The notes: generated from the sequence alone by a model not told the origin. DNA of 64,000 nt from Sodiomyces alkalinus F11 (GCF_003711515.1 NW_021167080.1:1447394-1511393), one strand, 5' to 3'; shown: positions 45,085 through 59,000, numbered from the stretch's first letter. Program-made: numbers and translations.

Positions 45085-48000
45085 GGTGGGCAAGAGCGAT
45101 GATCTCGAGGAGCCACGAGCGTTGCGTTTGGGGTGTGTAACCGAAGTGGCACCAAGGTTGGGAGTCGAGTGCCTGATATCCAAGGTAGAGAAGGTAGAGT
45201 CTCCAAGGAAAGAAAGATTGTGCGAGGTTGAAAGACGGAAGTCCCAAGGAAGCAACAAGGCGAGGGGGGTTTGTTGGTCTGCAAAATAGGGTTCAAGTAA
45301 GCAAGGAATGACTTGCTGGCAGTTCCGGTTTGGTTTAGGATGCTGGCTCCTTTGTTATGTTGCGACGTCTCTCAAAGACGGAAAGGAATGTAGTGTGCAG
45401 GGAAGGACGCAGTTGCCGAGACAAGCTGGACAAACAGGCAGGCTAGCTGCGAAGGGTCGAGACTCGCGACCGTGATATGAAGTGAAAAAGGAATGGAAGG
45501 GAGCAGCAAGCCGGTGGTGGTGAAAAAGAAGCAACCAGTCGAGGAGGATGAGAAGACGGCTGGGGCCCAGGGGAGATTTAAAGAAGTAACCGCAGTGCGT
45601 GGCTCCATGTGTGACTTTGCCTCTATGTACCTAACTTATAACCTGGGCTGGAAGGAATGTGCCCCCATAACCCCTGACCTTCCCAGCTTTGCTCTGGCAC
45701 TTGCCGCCCCTGGTCCCCTGGTCCCCTGGTCCGATGCGTTGTTTACTTAGCGCGATGGGATCGGAAGGAACGCCCCCAGGAACAGAGGATAAACATGGAC
45801 ACTGGCGCCAATGGAAGGGGACTAGGTGGGGCTTCCGGTGGGCCTGACCAGGCACAGAACTGTTGCCCCTGCAGTGGTCAGGAGCCCAGACCACAAAGCC
45901 CTAAACGCCGGAGCACAGTGAAGCCATCATGACAGCAGAAAGGATAAAGACGAAGTACAACATACATCGTGCAATGGGCAGGAGACACCGAGGAAACATG
46001 TTCCTTGCTGGGTCAGTTGGTTTGCTGAACACGATCCACACACCTCTGCGTGTACCTTATCTGCGCACGTTGTACATATGTACCTGACTTACCGCCGACC
46101 TTGAGCGTGTGAGGAATTTCGCATGACCCGCCTTCCTAGGTTCCTTGAGAAGCAATATGTACTTTCGTACGGTGTACATCGTAGTCTTTCGAATGCTTTC
46201 TGGTCCCTGGTTATCTGAATCCACTTGGGGCGTAGCCATTACGCCATTGCCTAAGTATGTTGTGAACCATCTGTCTGTCCTGCTCCGAAGTCCTTTCTGT
46301 TCCTTGTTCTCTTCTGACTCTAGAACGGGCCTGTGGGTAATATGTAAGATAATAAGGTACACGTGTAGTTACGCGGTCTGCTTCCTCTTCGGAAGACCAA
46401 CGATGGGACCCCTCCCCCTCTGGTCAGCCAGCCAAGAGCTCTGAGTTGTCTGGTGCCCCGTAACCTGACAGAACGCCAACGAAGTACGTGTGTACGTGTA
46501 AGCCGTTCTGAGCCGTGCTGGCTCTGCTGGCAATCAATGGTAGGCGCATCGGGCACTGATGATTTGTTTGAAACGGCGCCGTGTCGCGCAGTCGTCTCCG
46601 ACTCGCTGACGACACAGCGAGGGATTCGACGTAAAAGTACCTCGAGCATGAGGGGAAGGCGTGCATCTTCAGGTCGCGGTAGGGTATAACCGGCTAGGCT
46701 TGGGCTCGTCCAAATCCCGGGCCCAAATCTGTAGTTGGTCGGCGTCAAAAGAAACCCAGCGCCTTGGGCCGCCTGCTCTTTCGCATCCCCTCCCCGCTGT
46801 CTGTTCTAGACCGTAATATAATTACCTGGGTGGGCATCTCTTTGACGCCGGGGCCTCGGCACCGTCAGACGAATTCCTGGACAGACGGAGGGAGAATTTT
46901 TAGGGCTCCCCCATCCGAACAGGGGGGGTTTGATGTAGTCTCACTGTGGGACGGGGGGTGGAATGCTGTCAAGTCGAAAGCCAGTAAGGAGGGATTTGTT
47001 TGGGGCCGTTTTGGTGGGCGGCGTGGGCTGGTGGAAACTCGAGGCGTTGGTGAAACGGCGGGCGGATTTAAGCGAAATTAACACCCCTTCAAGACGAGAG
47101 GAGAGCCGGATTCTCCATTTATTACAACGTACCAAAAGCCGAATTGTTCAGCTTACTAAGATGTGCGAGAGAGAAGAAGATGTGAACGATGGTCCTCTTC
47201 TGGGTCAACAACGGCCCATGGCGAAAAAAAAAAAAAAATTGCCTTCCCCTCTTGGCCGTTCAAGTTGTTGGCGTTTATTCTCGCTTCTTTTTCATCTACT
47301 TTGCCGTGAGCCCGAGCTCTGGTACTCGGTACTCTGACACCTTGGCAGCATAGTGTCGACATCGTCGATCCTCTTCTGTGCCATGCCGCGGGGGCATGGC
47401 ACACCAAGCTAAGGAAAGGGACCTGCAGAAATATTACCTAGCCACCTTCAACTACAGCATTTCTCCGCTCGCCATCATTTGCTGTCGAACGAGATGGCAC
47501 TGAACTGCGTCAACGAATCGGTGACATTGGGAGCACCAGGATCTCCGCGGGTTCGTGTCAGTGTCAGGTAAAGTATCTGACCGACAACGAAATGCCGCGT
47601 GCCAGCTTCTTCTCCATTAGTCGAGGCGCGGAGTAATAACGGGCGGTTGTTGGTCGTTCCGCCGCAGGCGCAGAACGACGCTGGCTCTCAAATTCATCAT
47701 GGAAGTTGTACCATACAAAAAGCACTGATGTACACTACGGTGGGAGACGTGGACTTGCTTGACTTGCCCAGGTTACATCTCTACATCGTAATAAATCAAT
47801 CGAGACAAAGTTTTACAACATCTATGGGCGGTACGTAGACTATCGCTACAGGTACCTTATTTACGGAGGGGAACTGACATGCACTCCGTAATTATTAAGG
47901 AATATAATTGTTTTCGGGGACTTCCCCGCCGTTTTCGTGAACGTGGGATGAACGACAGCAGGCATCGGAAAGCTGCGTCGGGTGGTTGCCGCAGACGAGA

Positions 48001-49306
48001 CAAACAGCGAACAAACATTGACCAGGCATCGCCGATGGGGGGACACTGCTGCTGACTTCAATGTCCCGGGACCCGTTATGTAATTACCCCGCGTCTCAGA
48101 TAAACAGTGGGGTGAGCTACCATACAACGTACACGACAGGCAGCGGAGGTTGGACGAGCAGGCCTTCCCTTGTCCAAGTGAGAGGCGGAAGAAGAGGAAC
48201 GAGAGAAAAAGCAAGAAGAAAAGAAGAATAAGAAGAAAAGAGAGAGCAGGAACAAGGAACCAGTGCAATGGACTTAAGACAATACTGCATTTCCCCAAAT
48301 AAGGCCAATTACGACTGCAATCAACTGCAAGACGCTTGTCGACAGTCATCGAGGAGACTCTGGGTAGAAAAAATAACGACGCTGTCTCACTGACTCTCTC
48401 GCTGACCGACCGATACTGAGTCTGTGAGTCTCGCCTCCCTGGACCATAAAATCGGACCGGCGCTCCCCGCACGGCACATTCCAGTGGCGCTACGCCAACC
48501 GCGCGCCGAGCGGAAGCACTTCAACGCAGCAACCTCCGTCCTCGTCCTAGACCGCCTCTTCGCCGTCTCCGAATCCTCCTACCCCTTCTCCTCCACCGGG
48601 CCATCTTCGCGGAAGAAGGCGAGGAAAAGAGATGGGAGAGATTACGGCGAGGGTTGCGTCACCGTCGGCGGCTCCTTTGTCCGCAGTGACGAGTTTCGTA
48701 CCCCGGGGACGAGCAGCAGCACCGCCGGCAACGGGGGCCGCTTGATGCTCGATCTGCGCTCGTGGGTTGACCATGATGTTGTTATAAAAGCCGGACAGGA
48801 CGAAAAGGGGGGAACCGTCTCTTCAGTATCTGTGGCGGCTACGGAGATTGAGAAGATTACCGTGGTGACTTGTCTCATCATGCTAAAAAAGGGAGGTTGA
48901 CCGGCGAAGACCGTGTCAGACTATGAGTATTGGCGGCGCTGCTGCTGGTGGTCCTTGAGCCGACACATCTCGAAGTTCGGTGCCCAAGGAGGAGGGAGTT
49001 GATAGTTCCATCTTCTTGTAAGAGTTGCATGATGGTATGGTCGATATACGATGCTGGTCTGTATAATATGCTGGAAAAGCCCCGTTTCATTTGAGGCTCG
49101 GGATTCCCAAGAATACATTGTCTTATTCGATTCGCATCCTGCTTGACCATCTGACCATCTGAATTTGTGGCCACTCTTTGACCTACTCATATACAATTCA
49201 GTCGAATCAATGCCAAAACAGTTCATATAATCCACACTCCCAGGCCGGTACGCCACTATTCCGAACGCCTCTGCCCCGTTGACGTTATAAAGAGCACTTC
49301 GTCTCG
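45085..49306. other. Intergenic region with one possible gene fragment
   Basis: 45,085-48,400 shows no supportable gene: short overlapping frames and a 15-A run near 47,224. An isolated coding-like block at 48,412-48,900 is listed separately. The remaining bases up to 49,306 form the 3' side of the VTC gene. Confidence 0.5.
48412..48900 (+). pseudogene. Isolated coding-like block without ATG
   Basis: A plus-strand frame of about 160 codons, closed upstream by TGA and downstream by TGA, has the genome's coding signature: long runs of C-ending codons (for example around 48,536-48,600, LVLDRLFAVSESSYPFSS). It contains RSWVDHDVVIKAGQ and ends CLIMLKKGG. There is no ATG before Met at about 48,744, so the 5' part may be a missed exon or lost. 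No domain is recognised. It could be a terminal exon, a decayed gene or chance. Confidence 0.33.
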
Positions 49307-51800
49307 TCACAGTTCTTCGCCAATCGCTCCTTGTTCCATCGTGAAGTTGGAGAATTGATGATTATCCTCTCGCCACTTTTTAGATACCCGGCGGTACTAG
49401 AGTAACAACATGATTAGCATGCATGCGAAAGATCCCAGCATATGTAGGAGGTGGATGTGTGAGGACACAGAAGAAGGGGGGGGGGGGGAAAGAACATACC
49501 GCAAACACCAAGTTAAAAATAAGGGCAAGCAACAGGGCAACGCCGACGATGATAGGTCCAAACATGTTGTCGAAATCCTTCCCGCTGCGCTCGATGATCA
49601 TCCGCCGGCGCCGCCGCTGCATGGCATAGCCCCACACCCCAGCGAAGACGGCAATGAGAAGGTACGTGACGCCCATGGCCGTCGCCACGGTGTTGCTGCC
49701 GGCCGCCGAGTACAGCCCCACGGCGAGCGAGCCGAGGAGGACGCTGATGTGCTGCCACTTGACAAAGGTGCGCTCGTTGGCCAGCCATACCTTGGGCTCG
49801 ATCTTGAGCTCGCCCATGTTCTTGATCCACACCGCCGGCTCGACCACCCCCTCCGGCAACGGCGGGCCGCGATCGTGCCTGGCACGCGAGTACCGCGACA
49901 GCGAGAAGTTGGGCACCAACGACGACAGCGTGCTGCTGTAGCCCTTGGGCCGTCGCCGCCCCGACCCATCTTCCTCCTCTTCCTCTTCCTCTTCCTCTTC
50001 CTCTTCCTCTTCCTCTTCCTCTTCCTCTCCCTCGTCCCCCCTCTCCACTCGACGTGCCGACTCGCCGTTCTCTTCTACCGTCGCCGTCTGGGGCATGCTG
50101 CGCCTTGCGCTCGACTCGGCGGCCATGCGGTCGGCGAGATACGATTGACTGACCGGCGAGCTGCGCGACGGTCCCCGCGGAGGCATGACGCGCTTGCCCA
50201 GGAAACTGCCGACGGCGAACTCGTCCTCGGCCCGCTGGCAACGGCGGCGCTCCTCCTCCTCGAAAGCCTGGTGCGGGTCCTTGCGGATATCGCCTTCGAG
50301 ATCGCTCAGCCAGAACGGGAGGTTGTTGACGTAGTCTTCGAACAGCGACGCCACGCCGTGCACAAACTTGGAGAACCGCGGGACCGGGTGGACCAGGTGG
50401 GACGACATGAGGTCCTGGACCCAGACCGGCCGCTTGCGGTGGACGCCCTCCTTGAGCTTGATCTCCAGGATGGCGTAGGGGAAGCGGGATACCTCGCTCT
50501 GATTGATGTCCTTGAAGGGATACGTCAGGTTACGGTTGTCGATGTCAGTGCGGTGCCATGAATGAGGATCGCGACACGGCCGATCGCGGTCCAGAGTGTC
50601 CTCGCGGACGAAAGCGACCTCGGTGTCAATGGAGACACGGACCCGATCGTCCGCAGGCTTCTGGAAGGCGCTGCGGAAGTAGTTGGCTCGGAGGACCGGC
50701 TGCAGCTTCTTGCTACGGACAAAGTCCTGCAGTGCGTCGACCGTCTTCTTGTAGGCTGCGATGTCCTCGTCTGAGCGGGCGCTCTGGCGCTTCAGCTTCT
50801 GGATGGCCTTATCCATCTGGTACTCTCCGTCGAGGAAAGGCTGGACGTATTTCTCCTTGAGCGTCAGCTTTCGCTCCTCGCTCATGCCTTGATCGCCGAT
50901 GGTCTTCTGTTCCATGTTGATCTCGGATTTGGCAGACAACTGGCCATACCAGCGGACGCGGAAGGAGGAGGCGCCGGGGGCCTGTCGGTTGACCTTGTCG
51001 GTGTACAGATCGAAGGCGTCGTTGTCGAAGTAGAGGGAGGTAATGGTCGGGTCATGGGCGGCGTCGAGCTCCTTGGCCGACTGCTCACTGTAGACGAGGG
51101 CGGGGAGACGGCGTAGAATGTGCGTCTTGACCTCGAGCAGGTTGTCCGGGTGGACCCAGAATTTGTGTGCCGAGTAGCGCTCGCCGTTGTGCGTCTCGGA
51201 GCTGCTCTGAAGATCGGGAGGGGAGGCATCTTCGCCCGAGTCGTCGAGCTGCTGACGGACAGCGTAGTATAGTATAGACAGCTTGTTGAGAAGCGGGGTG
51301 TAGGCCTGCTCCGAGTTGAACGGGCGGCGGGCGAGGCTGAGCTGCATCATGGGCCGGACCTTGTACCGTCCGCCCCGCTTGCGGTCGTGCTTCTTGACAA
51401 TCTTCAGGAACGCAGTGTAGTTGATGTTACCAAACTTCTGCAGCTCGGAGATTTCGTTGGTGATGGCGTCCAGCTCGGCCTCGAGCTCCTCCAGGTGCTG
51501 GTTGGTCACGTCGCGCTTTGGTCCGCTGCCGTCCTCCGGGGTCATCTCCTTGAGCTTGGCGAAAGCGGCCTCGATACGATCGCGCAAGCTCGACACGGTT
51601 TCCTCTTGAAACTCCGCCACCTTCTCGAGCTGGGTGTTGAAGATCTCATCGCAGAAACGGTTCTCGTCCTCTTCGGTCCAGGGGCCGTCATCGTCATCGT
51701 ATTTGTCTTCCCGCAGCAAAATCTTGAGCTTGGCGTAATCGACGTACTTGTTTTTCCAGGGCGGGTAGATCGACTCCCGCAATGTCCTACCGAACCTCAT
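49307..51800 (-). CDS. SPX-VTC subunit of the vacuolar transporter chaperone complex (Vtc2/3-like), two exons
   Basis: Regulatory/accessory subunit of the VTC polyphosphate polymerase in vacuolar and ER membranes. Exon 1 is 51800-49500; exon 2 is 49396-49307, after a 103-nt GTATGT...CTCTAG intron with GCTAATC branch site. The product has 796 residues; the start MRFGRTL... matches the SPX N-terminus. The SPX domain (about 1-155) has YAKLKILLRED, NYTAFLKIVKKHDR and its lysine cluster. The VTC tunnel domain (about 205-520) has KFWVHPDNLLEVKTHILRRL, SLYFDNDAFDLY, FRVRWYG and FPYAILEIKLK. A linker carries a poly-Glu run. The C-terminal DUF202-type region has three helices (ISVLLGSLAVGLYSAAG, GVTYLLIAVFAGVWGY, IIVGVALLLALIFNLVFA). 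YPPWKNKY in SPX favours Vtc2/Vtc3 over Vtc4. Reading through the intron would give a false proline-rich tail. Confidence 0.92.
49969..50030. repeat. Hexanucleotide CTTCCT repeat coding polyglutamate
   Basis: About ten tandem CTTCCT units on the plus strand, read as GAG/GAA codons on the minus strand, producing roughly 22 consecutive glutamates in the linker of the VTC subunit. Confidence 0.92.
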
Positions 51801-53030
51801 CGTGACTTGAATCTATGGCTTTATCTGCCCGCCTTTGGGGTGTCAATTTGCACCGATCGTAGGAGGGGGCAGATGGGGCGACTGAAGCATCCAGCTCGGT
51901 ACAAACCCCGGCGGTTATGGACAGGCCGTCGTGCTAGCCTGGCTTAACAGATTACACGTAAATGGATGTCGAAAAGTGCGTGCTGTTAAATGGAAGAGAG
52001 GTTGAGTGCGAGGGAGAGAGCGAACTATGGAGGTCAATGGGAGAAGAAGGAGAGAAGAAAAGAAAAAAAAAAAAGGAACATCACGATTGAATGGAAACTA
52101 CTACAAGGTAACAATAGCACTGGAACCCGGTCGGGGAACCTACGAAGTACCTTACTTCGTACACTCGGACCCCGCCGCCTCACAAGTCCTTCATAACTCT
52201 GTACAAACGCACGAGCCTCCTAATCAGATGCCAGAGAAATCCCACGTGTGTAACGCGCTATACACGTACTTCGTACACGTACCTTACCGTAATATTACAG
52301 TGTTGTAGGTACGAACTTCGGACAATCCTTTAACCTACGGCCCCGTCGAATGACGCAAGTGGACTATGTACACCGAACCACCCCACCACACCGAGTTTGG
52401 ATCACGGGTCTTGCCGAGTCGAGTCCGGCCCGACTTAACCAGCAAGTGAATGAGTGGGAATGTCTCGACCATGTCTTGGCCGAGCCAAACCAAGTCTCCT
52501 CCTACTATGATACTGACATGAAAGTGGTGGTATAAACATCCTCGTCACACATGTAGGACATAACACCAGCGAAAGCATCTCCCCGGTATTATGTCGTGTA
52601 TGGACTGTAATTTGGGAACATATATACAGTAACTACAACTTTCCCCCTTTGGTTCGTCATCATAAATATCAAAAGAAAAACTAGAGCTACAACAGAAAGA
52701 AAGCAAATCGAAGACACGCCAACCGCTTCGTCGCCTTCTTTTCATGCCCACAGGATCGTCGTAATAAGAAATGTAGCTCATGCAGAAATGGTCTATCCCA
52801 AGTCAACCAACCCCCTTTGCAGGTCCCCTCCGGTGCGAGCGCCAAAATATGCACTGAAGAGTGGTAGGTATCATCAGCCGTCCCGTAACAAACATTTGCC
52901 GAACGACTCCTCGAACCCCTGGGAATACCTGGTGCGCCTCCAACCCCTGGTGAAATCCGTCTCTACATCCATGCCTTAACCCTCCCCCCCTCGACAAAAC
53001 GTCCTTCGAGGGGAGATTCTTCTTTGACGT
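51801..53030. other. Intergenic region between VTC subunit and glutamate synthase
   Basis: Promoter side of the VTC gene and terminator side of glutamate synthase. A purine-rich tract with A12 lies at about 52,060-52,075. Several GTACCTTACTTCGTAC-like repeats occur at 52,145-52,310. No gene is seen. Confidence 0.55.
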
Positions 53031-56000
53031 CTACGCCGCCACCTGAGGCTGGAGACTGACAACTTCCTCGACGGCACGCTTGACGATGCCACCGGTGACG
53101 GGCAGATTGGTGTTGCCCTCCAGGAACAGATCGACTTCGCGCGCCGCCTGTCGGCCCTCGTTGATGCCCCAGACGATGAGCGACTGTCCGCGACGGCAGT
53201 CACCCGCCGCGAAGACGCCCTCGATGTTGGTGCTGTACTTTCCCGGCGCCGTCTTGACGTTCTTGCGCGCGTCCTTCTCGATATCATCGCCGAGGATCCG
53301 CTCCTCCGGACCCAAGAAGCCCATCGATAGCAGCACCAGGTCCGCGGGGAAGAACTGGCGCGTGTCCTCCAGCTTCTTCATGTCCCAGCCTCCCGACGGC
53401 GACTTGGTCCACTCGACCCGGATGGTATTGATACCCTTGACACGCCCGCTGCCGTCGTCGACAAACTCCTCCGACATAATGCAGAACTCGCGCGGATCTT
53501 TGCCCATGTGCTGCTGCACTTCCGTATGGCCGTAGTCCACCCGGTAGATGCGGGGCCACTGAGGCCACGGGTTGTCGAGCCCGCGCTGTGGGGGCGGTTG
53601 CGGCAGCAGCTCAAAGTTGATGACCGACTTGGCTCCGTGCCGCACCGACGTGCCGATGCAGTCGTTGCCCGTGTCACCACCACCAATCACGATGACGTGC
53701 TTGTCCTTGGCCGAGATGTACGAGCCATCCGCCAGCTCCGAGTCAAGCAGCGACTTGGTGTTCTTGTGCAGGAATTCCATGGCGAAGTGGATGCCCTGGA
53801 GATCACGGCCCTTGATCGGCAGGTCACGCGCCACAGTCGCACCCGTCGCGATGATGACGGCGTCGTTTTGCGCCCGGAGGTCGGCCAGACTCGGCTGGCC
53901 ATCCTCGCCGATGCCGACGCCGCACTTGAACGAGACGCCCTCGGCCTCCATGAAGTCGGTCCGCCGCTTGACAATGCGCTTGTCGAGTTTCATGTTGGGG
54001 ATGCCGTACATCAGCAGACCGCCTGGCCGGTCGGCGCGTTCGTAGACGGTGACTTGGTGACCAGCCCGGTTCAGCTGGTCGGCGGCCGCCAGCCCGGCGG
54101 GTCCGGAGCCGATGATAGCGACCGTCTTCCCGGTACGGACTTGGGGAGGTTGCGGGACCATCCAGCCCATGTCGAATCCGCGGTCGATGATGGCGCATTC
54201 AATGGACTTGATGCCGACGGGGTCCTCGTTGATGCCGAGGACGCAAGCACCCTCGCAGGGAGCAGGGCACACACGGCCGGTGAACTCGGGGAAGTTGTTG
54301 GTCATCAAAAGCCGGTTAAGTGCCTCTTGCCACTGGTTTTGGAACAGGAGCTGATTGAAACTGGGGATGATGTTGGAGATGGGGCATCCCGTCTCCGACT
54401 GGCAGAAAGGTACACCACAGTCCATGCAACGGGCCGATTGGTACTTGAGCTCGTCCTCATCAAGGCGGGTCGACAACTCGGCCCAATCCTTGGTGCGCGT
54501 CTTCGCGCTGCGGTACTTTTCAGACCTCCGCTGGTACTTCATGAAGCCCTTTGTCTTGTCCAGGACGAGGGCGCGCTTCTTCTCGGCGGCGTGGTCGCCG
54601 ACGGTTTCTTCAATGTCCTGAAGCTTAGGCGCCTTCTCCTCCTTCTTCTTGTGCTGAACACCCGACACGACTGGCAGGTTGTACTGGGCCCGCTTGGCCT
54701 CAGCCGCCTTCTCGGCCTCTTCCTCGAGCACCCGCTTGTAGTCCACAGGCAGCACCTTGACAAAGCGAGGAAGGGCACGGTTGAAGTCCAGCAGGATACG
54801 GGCAGCCATCTCAGAGCCGGTATAGTGGTGGTGGTCCTCAATGAGGCTACGCAGGAACGCAACCTCGGTCGGCTCAGTGACACCGCCAACCTCGACCATC
54901 TCCATGTTGATCTTGGAGTGGAAATCCTGGTCAATGTCAAGCACATAGGCAATGCCGCCAGACATGCCGGCAGCAAAGTTGCGTCCAGTGCTGCCCAAGA
55001 TCAGGACCCGGCCACCCGTCATGTACTCGCAGCCGTGGTCGCCAACACCTTCGACGACTGCCGTGGCACCCGAGTTTCGGACGGCAAATCGCTCGGCTGC
55101 CACGCCGCGGAAGAAGCACGAACCACTCGTAGCGCCGTAAAGGCAGGTATTGCCGATGATGATGTTCTCCTCTGCCTTGAAAACGGCAGTGCGAGGAGGG
55201 TACACGATCAAACGACCACCGGACAAGCCCTTGCCGACGTAGTCGTTGGAGTCGCCCTCCAGCTCGAGGGTAATACCGGGAGCCAGGAAGGCACCGAACG
55301 ACTGACCAGCCGAGCCCTTGATGTTGACGTGGATAGTATCCAGGGGCAAGCCGCGCTCACCAAAGCGCTTCGAGACATGGTAAGACAGGGAGGTGCCCAT
55401 GGCACGGTCGGTATTGACAATGTCGCACTCGATTCTGGAAGGCAGACCCTTGTCGAGAGTCAACTCGGCTTCGGAGATGAGCTTGTTGTCCAACCGAACG
55501 TAAAGCTTATGGTCCTGCTTCCTGACGTTGAAGGTGGCGACACCTGGGCGCAGCTTGTGGGCAGGAGTCAGCAGCAAAGAGAGGTCAATGTTCTGAGTCT
55601 TGCTGGTGCGCAGGTCGTCCCGGACTTTCAACACCTCGACATGGCCAACCATCTCGTTGATGGTACGGAAACCCAGCTTCGCCATAATGGCGCGAAGCTC
55701 ATTCGAGAGGTAGTAGAAGAAGTTGATGACATGTTCAGGGGTGCCGGTGAACTTCTTCCGGAGTTCGGGGTCCTGGGTGGCAATGCCGACAGGGCAGGTG
55801 TTCTACGTGTCGAAGAGTTAGCAAAATATGGCGAGTCGAGTCGAAACTCTTATCAAGCATAGGGGCTACACTTACCAAGTGGCATTTCCTCATCATGATG
55901 CAACCCATGGCGATCAGGGGTGCCGTCGCGAAACCCCATTCCTCAGCACCAAGGAGACAGGCAATGGCGATATCACGACCGGTACGTAGCTGACCGTCCG

Positions 56001-59000
56001 TCTGGACGACAACACGACCGCGGAGGTCGTTCAGCACCAGGGTCTGGTGCGTCTCCGCGAGGCCCAGTTCCCAAGGCAAACCGGCGTACTTGATACCAGT
56101 CCAGCGGGAGGCGCCGGTACCACCATCATGACCGGAGATGAGGATGTGATCGGCCTTGGCCTTGGCCACGCCTGAAGCGACGATACCAACACCCACCTCA
56201 GATACGAGCTTGACGGAGACGCGGGAGCGGGGGCTTGAACACTTGAGATCGTAGATGAGCTGCTTCAAGTCCTCGATTGAGTAGATGTCGTGATGAGGAG
56301 GCGGAGAGATGAGACCGACACCAGGGGTGGAATGACGGGTGCGGGCGATGGACTTGGAAACCTTGTGTCCGGGCAGCTCGCCTCCTTCACCGGGCTTGGC
56401 ACCCTGGGCCATCTTGATCTGGAGCTCATCAGAATCGGCCAGGTAGGCGGAGGTGACACCGAAACGGCCCGAGGCGACCTGCTTGATGGCGGACCGCATG
56501 GTATCGCCGTTTTCCATGACCTGAGACCGCTCAGGGTCCTCGCCGCCCTCGCCCGTGTTCGACTTACCGCCCAGCCGGTTCATGGCGACGGCCAGGGTAG
56601 AGTGAGACTCCATGGAGATGGAACCGTAGGACATGGCGCCGGTGCAGAAGCGGCGGACGATCTCGGTCCAAGGCTCTACCTGGTCAATCGGGACGGGCTC
56701 TCTCTCTTCGAACTTGAAATCGAGCAGGCCACGGAGGGTGCAGTTCTTGATCTGCTCATACTCGGAAAGCGAATAGGCCTCGTACGATTTGTCATTCTTG
56801 GTCCGGACAGCATCTTGGATGTTGGCAATGGAGGCCGGGTCGTTCACGTGGGCCTCGCCACCGTCGCGCCAGTGGTATTCGCCCGATTCGGGAAGGCCAG
56901 TGACGCCCACGGTGTAGCGGGAGGGGAAGCCCCTCTCGTGGAACCGGAAGGCATCCTGGGCGATGATGTCAAAAGTGGCTCCCTGGATACGAGAGGCCGT
57001 GCCCTTGAAGCACCGCTCAACGATGCTGTCGTCCAAGCCGAGGATCTCAAAGATCTGCGCTCCCTTGTAGCTGGCCAGAGTAGAGATGCCCATCTTGCTC
57101 ATGACCTTGAGGATGCCGCCGTCGCACGAGTGCTTGTAGTTGCGAATCAGATCATCATCGGAAAGCTTCTTCTTGATCAGGCCTTCACGATTAAGCTTCA
57201 GGATACACTCCATGGCCAGGTAGGGGTTGACGGCATCGGCGCCGTAGCCGAGGAGGACGCACATGTGGTGCACCTCACGAGCCTCCGCGGTCTCCAGTAT
57301 GATAGCCGCCATAGATCTCCACTTGTTGCTTACGAGGTGATGGTGAACCATGCCGGAAGCCAGCAGGGCGGACACTGCGACGCGGTCGGCGGATGTGGCA
57401 CGGTCGGACAAGACGATGATGCGGTCCCGAGCCTCGACAGCCGCCGTGGTCTCCTTGCAGATATAGTCGAGGTGGCGCAGGTAGCCCTCGACGCCGTCCT
57501 TCTTGGGGAAGGTGAGGTCAATGGTCTTGACGGTCCAGCCAGGATACTTGGTCGACATGTTCTTGATGGCATTGAATTCAGGGATGGAGAGAATGGGGCT
57601 CGGGAGCAGCAGACGGTTCGTCTGCGAGGGGTCCATCTCGAGCAGGTTGCCTTGTGGCCCAACGTAGCACTCGAGAGACATGACGATCGACTCTCGGATG
57701 GGATCGATGGGAGGGTTGGTGACCTGGGCGAACAGCTGGCGGAAATATTCGTGGAGCAGCCGAGGAGCCTGGGACAGGCATGCCAGGGGGGCATCGTTAC
57801 CCATAGACCCCAGAGCTTCTTTCTCGTCCGAGGCCATGGGAGCAAGAAGCAGGCTCACCTGCTCATGGGTGTAGCCGAAAGCCAGCAGCAGCGGGTCCTG
57901 TTGGAGCAGGGTAGAATCAGGCTTCGCGGCCAGGTCGGCCGTGGCGCTCATATCCTCTAGAACCTTGGGCATGGCGAGAAGGTTGTCGTCGAGCCAGGAG
58001 CGGAAATCGTGGCGCTGGGCAACGGCATCCTTGAGTTCCTTGTCGTCAATGATCCGGCCAGCTTGGGTATCAACGAGCAGCATCCTGCCGGGCTGAAGAC
58101 GACCCTTTTGAATGACACTCTCGGGCTCGACGGGGATTGTGCCGACTTCGGAAGCGCAGATGATGCGGTCATCGTCCATGACGTAGAAACGACACGGCCG
58201 TAGACCGTTACGATCGAGATTGGCACCGCAGAAGCGACCGTCGGCGAAAGTGAAGAGGGCCGGACCGTCCCAGGGCTCCATCTGGCAAGCAGCCCACTCG
58301 TAAAAAGCGGCCTTCTTGAGATCCATCTGTGTGTTGCCCTGCCAGGCCTCGGGAACCATGAGCATGACGGCCTCGGGAAGAGAGAGCACGCCATTGATGG
58401 TCAGGAGTTCCAAGACGTTGTCGAAGGCCGCCGAGTCAGAGCCGCCATCCTCAACAATGGGGTAGAGCAATTCGAGTTCGTCCTTGAAGACATCCGAGTG
58501 CATGACACCTTCTCTGGCTCTCATCCAGTTCTTGTTGCCGCGGAGGGTGTTGATCTCGCCATTGTGGGCAGCCCAACGGAGAGGCTGGGCACGATCCCAC
58601 GAGGGGAATGTGTTGGTGGAGAAACGCGAATGCACAAGGGCGAAGTGTGCCTCGTAATCAGCATTCACCAAGTCGTGGTAGTACTGGTAGACCTGGACGG
58701 GTGCTAGCTGCCCCTTGTACACAATGTTCTTGTTGGACAGGGAACAGAGGTAGAACCAGTTATGGAGGCCAATTGTGTGGGTGGCCCTCTTCCGGAGGAC
58801 AAAGAGTTGGACCTCGAAGTGGCGTTCGTCGAAGAGCTCGGGGTCGGTGTTTTCGGGGGCATCGCTGGTGCCGTAGGCCGAGGCGAGCACGACAAAGGGC
58901 TGGAGAATGATGGGCTCGCGGGATCTGGCGGCAGGCCCGAGAAGGCTCGAGTCGACGGGAGGTCTCCGCCACCCGAGGACACGCAGGCCCAGGGATTCGG

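Noticed and set aside
44155..45102. 315-codon plus-strand open frame over the GH128 gene
   Set aside because: Antisense shadow; the opposite strand has a signal peptide and catalytic glutamates.
49410..50561. 383-codon plus-strand open frame over the VTC gene
   Set aside because: Antisense shadow containing the complement of the poly-Glu repeat (leucine/phenylalanine run); no independent evidence.
53508..55862. 784-codon plus-strand open frame over glutamate synthase
   Set aside because: Antisense shadow produced by third-position GC bias of the GOGAT small-subunit region; the same applies to 56290-57960.
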